From Procambarus clarkii (Eukaryota > Arthropoda > Malacostraca > Decapoda > Cambaridae), in NCBI RefSeq assembly GCF_040958095.1, contig NC_091209.1, positions 8,371,830 through 8,435,829 on the forward strand: a stretch of 64,000 bases of DNA, written 5' to 3'. The notes below the pieces were generated by a model, which was not told the origin of the DNA, did not search any database, and was given only the letters and a program-made list of their open reading frames with translations. A program made the position numbers and the translations under genes. This document shows, in pieces, positions 25,001-37,000 of this stretch (position 1 is its first letter; each line of letters opens with the position of its first letter).

Positions 25001-28000
25001 AAACATATTCAGTTTTTTTTTAATTTATTTGGATTCGTTTAAGACATGACCAGTTCTCAAATATGCAGCACTAACATATAATCCTCATCTTGTGAGATGC
25101 ACACAAATTTAGAAAGTCCAGAGATTTTAAAGACTGGTGCCTGCAATAACAGAACCAAGCTATGAAGACTAGTAAAGGGAGTGCAGTCAAACATCCTTGG
25201 AAGGGAAGGCCAATAAAAAAGACATGATTGCAGTGCACTTAATGCTGAGAATCAGTGTATAGGAACCTTATTTTTCCAGCCAAGGAAAATTTGAAAGGGG
25301 AAACAAGTAAAAGTTAGAAATGCCACCGAGTCATACTGTACTCTATAAACTACTCGTGCATTGTAGGTCAGAAACTAGTGTAATACCTTGCAGATGTTTG
25401 GATGGCACCGCCATCTAGTTAAAAAGAAATATTAAGATTACGAATTTGTGTGTCAATAAATATAAAAATGGCAGGTACTATATTATACCCCCTGTATAAT
25501 ATTCTTTTGTATTTTTTAATAAATTATTATTATTATTATTGTTATTATTATAATTATTATTGGATGAATGAATTTAATGATAAAAACTCACAATAGTCTT
25601 CTCTCTCCAGCTGGCCAGCCAAAGTGGAGGAGGGTCACGGTACCTGGTCAGGTCTCGTGAACATGAAGGTCACACGGTTTCATCAGTTGCTTGGACACAC
25701 AGCTGTAGTGAAGTGTACATTGGAGACATTTCAGGCAGAGTGTCAGTCCTTTATATTCCCAAGAGTAAAGTAAGTTTACAAAAATATGAGTTTACTTTAA
25801 CTTTGTATTTTCCTGAATTGTTTATTAATGTAAATACTGTAATGTACATTATAAGGTACAACATTGGGGAAAAATATTCTTTGTTTTCTAAACTGTTGCT
25901 TTCATAGGTAGAGTATATTGAGCCTGGTGCCCTATCAGGAGCACAACATTGACAGGTAGGATATGTGTGACACTGATGTTACAATGATACAGTAATAGGA
26001 AATGACATTGCAGATGAAGCTGCAAAACTTACAACTTGGAGAAGAAATGTAGACATTTACATACCACAGAGTCTATCATAGATTAACCCTTAAGCCGCTA
26101 AGAGCCTTTTGGCCTGCAACGCCGCCAGGCGCAACAAAAAAAAATATATTTTTTTTTCTTATTAACCTCTTTACATATTTGTGTTCCCTGAGAACAGGGA
26201 AAAAATTAATTGTACTTACCAATGACATAAATGAGCTGAGAAGTTGGCTGATGACATCACGAATCTTCGTTGCGCAAGGGTGGTGCGTCCCGGAAGAGTC
26301 AGGAGGAGCCCGAGTTGCCACAAATTTATTTTCACGGCATTATTTACAGTATCTATGGCATATTTTACACCCATTTTTTCACTAATGTGGTACAATATAT
26401 TGTCATTTGATGTTTTATTATAATATAACTGCTGTAAATTTATTATGTTATCACATATTAGTGTCACATGTATGTGCACAAAAATGTTTTATTTTCAGGA
26501 AATATACAATTTATTATGAATTGTTTTCACTATACTGTATACACTCACTCTGTATGTACATGTTTTTGCACCAGTATTGGGCATTTAGAAGTCCTTCAAG
26601 TCTGTGATACTCGTCAAAACATTTGATATAGCACAATGGGACCTTGCATCAAGTTAACACCAATTTACGTTTCTGTTTCCTCTTTGTTGTGGTCTTGCAT
26701 ACAATGCACTCATGCTTGCCTACTGCATGCTTTCCAGTTGTGGGTAAATACCTTACATTGTGTGTCAGAAAGGCATCCTTGAAAGTGAGCCTGGGGTGGG
26801 AGCATGGGGCAATACTGGGCACACAATGGGCCTTTGTTTGCCAGGAATTGGTTTGCCAAACTTTTCTAGTAATTGTCACTACAAAACTGAACGCACGGAA
26901 ATTTCGTTTACTACCTGTTTTGACAAGATACATATTGTAACTGTTCAGTATTATGTCAACAAGGTAGAAAAACATCTTGTTCCACTTCACAATTTTCCAT
27001 ACACAGTCTTCTGCCCCCACCATCATATCACATTTATCCACCAAACGCATGTTGATATTATGGTCCAAAACACAATCTGGCTTGTAGATTTTTTGTTTTG
27101 TTGTTCTGTTCACCTTGCCACTGTCCACCATTGTACCATCGTGAACGGTGGTCAACATGTTCACTTCACGCCTGTCTTTCCACCGCACTGAAAGCATTGC
27201 ACCAGTTTTTCTTAGCTCACAATCACCAACCTTCATAGCAGTGTGAAATGCTGGCCTTTCCCTTTGTTTTGCCTTCACTGTACCACACACTCCAGTTCTA
27301 TTATCAAGCAAGAACCTAGTTAGCAAGGGACTGGTAAAATAGTTATCTGTGTATAAAATGTGGCCCTTGTTCAGATATGGTGCAAGCAGTGACTTCACCA
27401 CACTACCTGAGAAGCCATGTTGCTCATTAGCAGGAATGTCTACATTTGTACCCATATACATTATCATGTGTAACAATTTCTGTTTCACAGTCACAGAGTA
27501 CAAAGAATTTCAATCCAAATCTGTGACATTTGGAGGGAATATACTGCTTGAAGGCAAGACGTCCTTTGAAAAGCACGAGGGATTCGTCAATCACCAGCTT
27601 CTGAGCTGGTACTTAGAAATCCCTGTACTTTCCAATAAGTTCATTCAGGATGTGCCTCACCTTCCAAAGTCTATTATCTTCAGTCTGGTCTTCATTATTT
27701 GCAAAATGAAGACACCTGAGGAGTATCGCAAATCTGTTTTGAGACATATATTTCCCGAACATTGGTGTTGGAACATTGGTCTTTGCTCCAAAAATGGTCA
27801 AGTATGGGTTTGACACAATGTTTCATCAACATACACAATGCCAAAAACATCTCACCTAAAGTCGTATCTTTCCATCGCTTTAATCGTGAAAAATCGGATA
27901 ACTCCTCATGAATGAGATCGGCCGCATATTTGTTTCCTAAACAATATGTTCCATGAGCTGCTCATCCAAATATGCAGTAAAGTAGTCCATTTCACACATA

Positions 28001-31000
28001 TCGTAATCTGTATCGGGGAAAAGGCCTGTAATCCCAACTTCTGAATTGTCAAAGGCAGGAATTTGTGGAACAAAATCTGTCCCATCACTCAACACAAATA
28101 TACCTGGTGTCTTTCGAGAGGCAAAAGCGACACCACAGTGAGGAATCCGTGGACCAGGAGCTAAAGCCTGTCTAGCAACAGTAGGGGCGGGCAGGGACTA
28201 TGACGGAAAATTACTTGATGTTAAGGGGCATTGTTCTTCAGTGTCCCCATGCGGTGCGGCATGTCTAGGCCAGATCCTGCTTGTGCAACAAAATGTCGCT
28301 TGGCAACAGCATGCACTCCACTGGCACTAACGGCAGTGAAACTATTTTCCGATTCTAAATCACTAAAACCAGAAAATGATTGACCTTCCTCAGAATTGTC
28401 AACCCAAACATCAAAATCTGGCAAAGTAACACATGAACTGTGTGGTTTGGCACGAAGTGGTATCTAGTGTGGGCAAGGAGGCATGGGTGAGGTGCTAGGC
28501 CTAGCCCTAGTGGCACCAGCATGTTCACTCTCATCATCTGTCGTATCCACATCTGAGGGCTATGTGTGGTCATGATCTTTGTTGGAGTTGTCAATATCAG
28601 GTTCATCACCATCCGGGAACAAATTCTGATTAATTTCATCCTCGATCAAAGGTCGCGATACACGCTTCACTGAGTGGGGTTGGTCAGTGGAACGTGATGC
28701 GCTCACCATGGTCTCTGTCGGCTAATTGAGGCCTGCAGACAATGGTGGCCTACGCTTTTTCCCAGGTGGCATTTGTTTACATACGGGGTCGGCTTGACTA
28801 TAGCTGCCCCTATCCCACACGGGGTGTTTAAAATTGTGCGCTAGACCCTCAATTGTATATGTGTGTATTCCGCAGTTTCGGGAAAGTTACTCCCATAGTA
28901 TATGTATGTATTGCACGGTTTAAGGGCTAAGAAAATAATTAGAAACAGAGCAATGCAAAAAGATGTACAGTGACCACAACACAGCAGTTGCAACATCAGG
29001 ATCTGCAGGTTGGTACAAGAATTTAACCAACTACGAACCACTTAGTTTGATAAAAGGGAGCAGTAAAACAACAGAATTACACTTACATTGCATCAGGCTT
29101 GGATACCCATGTGCATGGGAAATAGGCTTACAGGTTCTGGAAGATGAGAGGAAATCTCAGCACTGTGGAGAAATGCCCAACAGACCATTGGAACATTATC
29201 TAACACAGTGCAGAGTTGAGCCCATTAACATTTCAACTTAGATTCAACAGAGCAGAAGTTGTTGTTAAACATGTGGGACAAAATCTTATTGAAGTGACCA
29301 TATGAGTCATAAATACTCATACTCCATCCAAGTAAAACAGATACAAGCAACACTTAGTGAGCCAGCCAGAGGCTTGGGGGCCCATGCAGGAATATCCCTC
29401 TGCCCCACCCCCCACCCCCAAACCCTTACCCTCTCCCTCCAGTTGGCACTTTTCTGGGGGGAGCCCCGTCGGCTCCCCGGAGCTTTACCGGCTGATATGC
29501 TAATGTCAGACTTTGGCATCAGTCATGTGTATGGAGTTCTAGGGCCTACCGGGGACCACGAGCCAGAACCTGGCCCCCTCAGAGAGGCAAGGGAAGCAAT
29601 GGCCTATAGAAACCCCCGTGTGGTTGGAAGCATTCTATGTCTGCCATCGACCGGGTCAAGCATCCAGAAAGGTAAGCATTCCAAAACAAACCCCTATTCT
29701 GGTGAAAATTGCTACCTAAGCCGAACTAGTGAATAGAACTCTTCAACAGAAAACAAGGAAACTAGTATGACGTCATACGTCACCGCGTCGCTGTCTGCGC
29801 AGCTCCCCCCTCCCCGGGAGGGGGAAGGGGGAGCCCCAGACCTCCCACGCCGGCTATCCCCCCATCAGTTCTTCGGCTGATGCTATAGGCAATGGTTATG
29901 TGCTCCGGCTCCAGTGGTTGTTTCAGCACTGTACCTAGAGTGTGGTGTCTGTTTTCTAGGTGGTGCGTGAGCCGGGAGTGATTCTTCAGTACTCGGGCTG
30001 CATGCGCCTAGGGTTCCCTTCCCTAGGTGCCCTGTAAGTACTGCCCTTGGGGCTTGGGGCCACCTTCCACAAGTTCCTTGGGTCCTGCCCCTGCTTGGCC
30101 GTTTACTGCTTGGTTTTCGGCCGCTCTTTGTGTGCTCGGGTGTTCTGTCTCCCTTGTTCGCCTTAGAGTAAGGGGCAGTGTTTGCACTGGTGGGGCGCGG
30201 GGTACTGTGCAGCTTGTCTTTACCAATCATAGCGGCCGGCTCTGTTCCGCTTGGGTACGCTGTCCTCTTGCGGGGTTTTCTTTTTCTTTTGTTTATATAC
30301 CTGGTGGGGGGGTCTGCCTTCGTTCTTGCCCCTTGTGTCCCTTGTGTTCTGAGTATTTCTGGTGGTACCCCCTGCTAGGTCCCCGTGAGTGTACACGTCC
30401 CAGGGGTTCAGCTCTTAGAAAGTTGTTTGGTAGCTTGGGTGCCGGTTAGCAGTACCCTGCCTGGGATTACCTGAGCGCGAGTCCTCTTAAAGTAAACGCT
30501 TGGGACCCTGGGAAACCCCTGGGGGCGCGCGGGTCCGATGGATGTGACCCCAGAGCTCCCCCTCGCTTCCAGCGAGTTTGAGGGTTGCTCTCGCCTTTTG
30601 TCTCTGGGTGACTCTCTGTTTTGCCTCCGTCTGCTGCCTGTGGGGTCGGTGACACCTTCGACCCGGTGTCCTGCGAGTCTGGTTGCTCGTTGTGGCTCGG
30701 TTACCCAGTTGTGCTAACAAAGCGGGTGCGGGCAGCAGGGGCGTTGCACTTGAGCCTTGGTGGTGGCAACGTTCTCGTGGTTTCCTCCCCGGGAGCCCCG
30801 GGACTGCCCCGTTGTAGTTCGTTTTGGGACTTGGGGGTGTTGGTTGCTTCGGTTCCATCCACGCCCCCTTGTCTTTCCCCTGGTTCACCCTTCCTGCCTG
30901 CATCCGGTTCCTTACCGTCTGTAGGTTCAGGGCGGGGTGTTTGGTGGTGTTGAGACTCGGGCAGTCTCGGGGAATTCCCCTTCTGGGGTAGTGACGGGGG

Positions 31001-34000
31001 CATTTGGGCCTGTTCCTCCAGCCGTGTTGTATGAGTCTGCCAGTGGGCTCCCTTCCTTAGTGTTTTCACGGCTGCCCCGGTTTTCTGGTACGACCGGGGC
31101 TTTGGGGGAACGGCTCGGCCCCGGGGCCTGTCGTGTAGGTTCCCGGGGCTGGGGAGGGGCTGACTTGGGGGGGCCTTGGCCCCGTTAGACCCCGTGGGGG
31201 TTTTTATCCCCCTCTAGGCGGGGCTTGTGGTTACGCGGAGTGGGGTCTTTCCTCCCCACTCGCCGTACGTGCTGTTGGACGTCGGCCCCTCCCCGGGCTC
31301 GGTTCCTTGGCCTTTGAGTCGGTTGGTTCCGTCCTGTGGGTGGTTTTTTCCTCCCCCACTTTTTGGGACGGTGTTTTTGTCATGTTTCCCCGTTCGATGG
31401 GGTTCTGCGTGACTTCTGATCTCGGGTGCGCCTGCGCCTTCGTGTGCCTTCGGGACTAGTGTTGGCTTCTGTGTTCTCGAGGGTACGGGAAGGTTTTTCG
31501 CTACTTCCCGCATTATTGGAACGTCTGTCGGCTCCTAGTTCTTGTCGCCCTGTTGGGCTACTTGTCGCCCTGTTGGGCTACTTGTCGCCCTGTTGGGCTA
31601 CTTGTCGCCCTGTTGGGCTACTTGTCGCCCTGTTGGGCTACTTGTCGCCCGGTTGGGCTACTTGTCGCCCGGTTGGGTTCCTTTTTTTTTGGGCTCTTTG
31701 CTTCTTTGGCCGGTTTTATTGTTCCTGCTTCCTCTTTTGGCTCCTTTTCTCGTGCAATAGTCCTGGCTGGCGCCTTCCCGCAGGGAGGGTGTGCGGTTCG
31801 GCCAGCGTGTTATGCGCATGCGCCGTGGAGTTTGTTTTGGTCTGGGCGGTGTTTCAGTGCTGGGGTTTTGCGCCCCTTTTTTGCTACAGTGCTTCGCCTC
31901 TCGTTCTTCTCCCTGGCTGCGGTATGTGCCCCTTTGCGCCGGGGGTGTCCTGGTTCCCAGTTGTGGGGAGGACACCGCGGTTTTCCCTGTGTCATGGGTG
32001 TGGACCGCCTCCTTCGCCTCTCCCTGTTCTCCTGCGGGTCCGGCAGGGTCCGGCTCTGGCGTCTTCACCTGGCGGTGCTCCCAAGTTCTTCTGGGCACGG
32101 TTGAGTCGTGTCAAGTTCGAGCCACCATTCGCCAGGTGAGTTTCTGCGGTCTGGCGTCTTTTGGCCGGGCGCTGGATGCGGCGGTGTTTATATACCTGTC
32201 TTTATTTAGGTATATTTTTGTACGACTGAGACCGTTCGCACACCTGTGACTGTCCCTTTATCACCCCTTCCTGTCCCCCTCATGTGCATGTCCAACCCAT
32301 GCTGGAGTCATTCAGGGGACCCTCCTTTTTTATTGTTGTGAGGTGTGGGGGTTGTAGGGTTGGTTCTGTACTCACCTGGTGAGGCTCCTGGCTGTGCTTG
32401 CAGGTTTTGAGCTCTGGCTCTTGGGTCCCGCCTATCTGGTAGAACTTGCGGGATAGTACCAGTGGAGTGCAGTGGTGCTATTGGCACTTTTGGAGAACAC
32501 TGTATTACCATCAGTGGTCTGTGCTTGTTACACGACCTACTTGCGAGCATAAGCCTTCTTGCTGGTTCGTCCGTGGACTTCCAGGGCGCACTGGCCTGTT
32601 TTCGTATGGCAGTTCCGGCCCGTCCTGGTTGTGGGGGTATGTGGGCCGGTGGACTGCTCCTAGCAGCTGCCTGGTGGGCCATCCTCTGGCCGGTCTGGCC
32701 TGACCTTGGGCCGGGCTTGAGGTGTAAAAGAGCTCCCAGTACCTCATCCAGCAGGTATCGAGCGGGGTTTCTCCGCCGTCGGTCGCCTGGTGCAGGTTTC
32801 TGGGCCTGCAGGGTTTTGTCGTGTCTCCGTTGGCCCTGTCTGGGGTCTGCCTGCTCCGTTCTCTGCCTTTGCAGAGGGGAGTTGCTATTTACATGTTGCA
32901 TGTTGCAGTGGTGCCTGTTGCTGCTGCTGCACGTGTGCATTGGTACCGTGTTTCACGGTGGCGTGTTCTTGTTCCTGTGTCCGGTTGTGGAGTGGCACTT
33001 TGCTGCCGCTTTTGTGCCTGGGGATTGCGTGGGGTTTTTGTCCCTGCCTGATTGTCCACCCCTGGTTGTTCTCCTGGTTAATTTTTTTTTTTTGTGCTTC
33101 AGCTCTTTCTTCCTGCCTCCTCTGCAGCAGGGATGTCCTGCGTGTGTTCTTAGGCGTTGGTCAGCCTGTGTCCTGTGATGTGCCTCTTTGTCTCGGTCTG
33201 TTGCAGTTGTTCGTGCCCCTTGGTTCGGGTCCTGTTCTGGCGGCGACCCTTCCGCCTTCTTTGGTTTTCCTAGCTTGCCCTGCCGGTTGTTGTTTTTTTT
33301 TTGTTTTTTTGGGGGGGGGGGTTCTTGCGATGTCTCGCGTCGGACCCGTCGTTTCTGAACTCCTGGCGGGCTTGCATGCTTCGGGGAGTTTTTCTGTTCG
33401 GCAGACGTTCCATCTCCTTGTGCCGTCTGGGTTTCGGTGGTCGCGCCCGAGATCTTCTCGCGGCTCCGCCTTTTTCCTGGGCTCGGGGGGGCCTTGTCGG
33501 GGCTGCTTATGTTCTGCCTCGTGGTCTCGCCTCCGGTTGGTGGTCGGGTGGCTTCGTGGTAGGTGTCCCACCTGCGTGCTTCTCTTGGTGGCAGTATGGG
33601 GTATTTTGGCGGTCCTTCCTTTTCCTGTCCCTTCTTAGGTGGTTCCTCTTGTTAGCTTGGTTTACTCTCGGCTTGGTTTTCTAATGGGGGTTGGGGGCCG
33701 TCGTCTTGCCACATACTGTCGCCTCTTTTCGTGCGGCGCAGGCGGAGCCGCTTCAGCTTGCTTTCGGTCTTGGTGTTGCTTCTGCACCGTTAGTCAGCTG
33801 TCTTGTGCGTCATTTCACCTCCGGCCTGTTCGTGCGCCGCTTGCACCATCCTGGTCTCTGGTCAGCGTGCTCTGTCTTCTCCTCGGTTGGTAGTGCCCCT
33901 TCGGTTCCGGTGTGTTTTTTCGTCGGCTCTTTCCTTTGGGCCTTTGCCTCTGGGGGTCGGTTCGCTGAGTTTTTTTGCTCCTTCGGTTTTGGCGTTTTGG

Positions 34001-37000
34001 TTGTTTGATGGCAGCAGTCTCCATCTTTTTCTGGCGCGGGGTGGGGCTGCTGCATTCTGGAGGGGTCCAGGGTTTGTTGGTGCTTCGTTGGTCGGGTCGG
34101 GGGTGTGTCGTTTTTGTGTTCAGTGGCGGCCCTCCGCTGTTGTTTGCGTGCCACGGCGTTTGGGTCCGGAGCGCGTTTTGCGTTGATCCGGTTCTGTTCT
34201 TCCCGGTTCGCGGGTGATGGTGTCCCGGGTGGTCAGCCGTGTTCTTGCGGCTAAGCTGCCTGTGTTCTTCCCTCATGCCTGTGGCGTTCGTGGCTTCGCT
34301 GCTCTCGCTGCCGTCTGGGCGACGTGGCCTTGCAGTCTTTCGGGCATGGATTTTTGGTGTTCGTGCAGGGGCCTTGCTGCTCGCGGTTCTCGTGTTGTTC
34401 CCAGGATTTTTGGGGCTGTGGCGCCTTGGGTTGGCGTTTGCTGCCGGTTGTCTCGCCTCCTTGGGGGGTGCGTGGTGTCCGCCTCCCGGTTTTTGTCCCT
34501 TTGACCTTCCTCTGTGGGTAGTTAGCTCCGGGGAGCCGACGGGGCTCCCCCCAGAAAACCAGCGTTGAATGTAATGAAACGCCATTTTCTGGGTGAGACC
34601 CGGAGGCTCCCCGGCAACCCTCCCTCCCTCCGGTCGGCGTTTTTCGCGTGTTTTGACATCCAGCCTCAGAACTGATGGGTGGATAGCCGGCGTGGGAGGT
34701 CTGGGGCTCCCCCTTCCCCCTCCCGGGGAGGGGGGAGCTGCGCAGACAGCGGCGCGGTGACGTATGACGTCATACTAGTTTCCTTGTTTTCTGTTGAAGA
34801 GTTCTATTCACTAGTTCGGCTTAGGTAGCAATTTTCACCAGAATAGGGGTTTGTTTTGGAATGCTTACCTTTCTGGATGCTTGACCCGGTCGATGGCAGA
34901 CATAGAATGCTTCCAACCACACGGGGGTTTCTATAGGCCATTGCTCCCCTTGCCTCTCTGAGGGGGCCAGGTTCTGGCTCGTGGTCCCCGGTAGGCCCTA
35001 GAACTCCATACACATGACTGATGCCAAAGTCTGACATTAGCATATCAGCCGGTAAAGCTCCGGGGAGCCTCCGGGTCTCACCCAGAAAATGGCGTTTCAT
35101 TACATTCAACGCTGGTTTTTTTGCATTTTTGATATTCAACCTCTGAACTGAGGTTGGGTAATCGGTGCGGGAGGTCTGGGACTCCCATTCCCACCTCCGG
35201 GGGAGGGGGAAGTTGCGCAGACAGCACGGCGGCTGTGGTGATGTCATGCTTGTTTGCTTATTGGGGGAGTTCTGCTTGCTCGTTCGACTTTCAGTTTGCA
35301 ATGTTTAATCAGCTGCAGTTTGTTTTGGAATTCCTACCTTTCTGGGTGCCTGACCTGGTAGATGGCAGACATAGACTGCTTCCAACTACATGGGGGTATC
35401 TATAGGCCATTGCTCTTCGTGCCTTTCTGAGGGGGGCCAGGTTCTGGCTCTTGGTCCCCGGTAGACCTAGAACAACATCAATTGACTGGTGCCACAGTCT
35501 AATATATACACATCAGCCCAGTATGGCTCCGGGGAGCCTCCGAGTCTCACCCAGAAAATGGCGTTTCATTACATTCAATGCTGGTTTTTATTAATTGCCT
35601 TGTGTACCAGAAATTTATTCCACAAAATCATTGTTAGTAAGGGTTTTTATACTTAATATTTTGTAATACCTTTGTAAAGTGAACCCAGATTGACTAAGCA
35701 GTCCCCATGGTACAGTGGTAACACATCCGCGTCGTGGTTTGCCAGCGATTTTGCCTGGGTTTGTATCCTGGTCAGGGAGTATTAACTAAGCACCAATCCT
35801 TAACTGTACGCCTGTGTTCACCCAGCAGTGAATTAGTACCCGGTTGTTTAATGATTTGGCAGGTTGTATTCCAGGGAAAATTAAGATTAAAGACCTGCCT
35901 GAAACGCTATGCATGTTAGTGGTTTACAAGAATGTAAGAACTCTTGTATTTATAAATAAAAAACTAACACCCTGAAAGTTATTCTTGGTGTAGATCATCA
36001 GTGGGGAAATACGTAAAAAACATTGAAGCATTCTTCTGCCAATTAAGTAGGACTGGAAAGGGATGATGTGATATATGGTGAGGGGCTTAGTCCCAAGACA
36101 TCAGAGATACATTTAGATAAAGTATTGCTTTTTACTGTTACCACTCGTATAATTACCACATATAGTACGAATAAATATTAGTCATATTTTTAAATGTCAT
36201 CTGTTTTTATTTTTGCAGACTGTCTCCTTGTTTAGAAGTTCTTGCTCACATCTGATGACACTAGAATCTGGTGTTACTCAGCTGGATTACAGTGATGGCT
36301 ATCTTCTTGTGTCAACTCTTACCCGTTCTTTTATTTGCAACACGAGTCTTGAAACTTTCTTGCAAATTGGAACAAAGTTGAGACAGGGTGAATATGGAGG
36401 ATGTTTCTGCCGGGTGAACCCTAGCAGCAGTAATGCTCAAACTACTTGCTCTACTGGCAGTACTCACCAGGAACTGGAGGAAAGTTTAGAAGCCCTACAA
36501 GCTGTTACTCAACCTTTGTCTGGCTCGGAAACATCAGGATTATCTGATTGTTATGAAGCAGTGGAAGATGACCAAGCTGACAAGAGTACAAAACCAAGCC
36601 AAGAAAATCACAGTAGTTTAAAAGTTGGTTTAACATCTAGAATATTTTGTGCACGTCCTGGCACAAGAATTTGGGAGGCTGATCATTCTGGAAAGGTTCT
36701 TGTAACACATCAGCTCAAAAGGGCTCTTATGGTTCCTCCTGCTGAGGTGCTTTTAACAGATGGATCATTTGGTGAACAAGAATTGTTAGAAGAGATTGAT
36801 AAGACACCAAGCACCAAGACATTAGGGTTATGTTTTCAGTATACACATCAGAAAAAGGAAGATCCCTCACAAACCAAGACACTCGAAAAAGCTTCTAATA
36901 GCTCATCAAATTATAACACAGCATTGTCAGTTACATCACATCCACCAGTCAGTGTTGCATTTACAAAGTTGCTCAGCTTTTACAGCAACTACCTTCTTGC

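Larger units (their letters stand above)
29450..35119 (+). mobile_element. DIRS-type element with intact termini (5.67 kb)
   Basis: Inverted terminal repeats of about 390 bp (29480-29873 and 34671-35066) are nearly identical. An internal complementary region (34524-34614) is the exact complement of both outer ends. The interior is very GC-rich and CpG-rich. It includes gag-like sequence (about 30000-32140), a LINE-B-derived piece (32440-32765), an RNase H remnant and a tyrosine recombinase (33690-34500). I find no reverse transcriptase motif (no YxDD, no LPFGLN). The whole lies in HPS5 intron 4 in the sense orientation. The clean ends with damaged coding suggest a non-autonomous element moved by enzymes supplied from another copy. 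Confidence 0.85.

Noticed and set aside
26649..27503. Domesticated piggyBac gene under selection
   Set aside because: The longest intact frame is only the C-terminal half; upstream frameshifts and intact transposon ends show an ordinary dead copy.
29883..34585. Many minus-strand open frames of 100-256 codons in the GC-rich block
   Set aside because: High GC reduces stops; none resembles a known family, while the + strand holds DIRS remnants.
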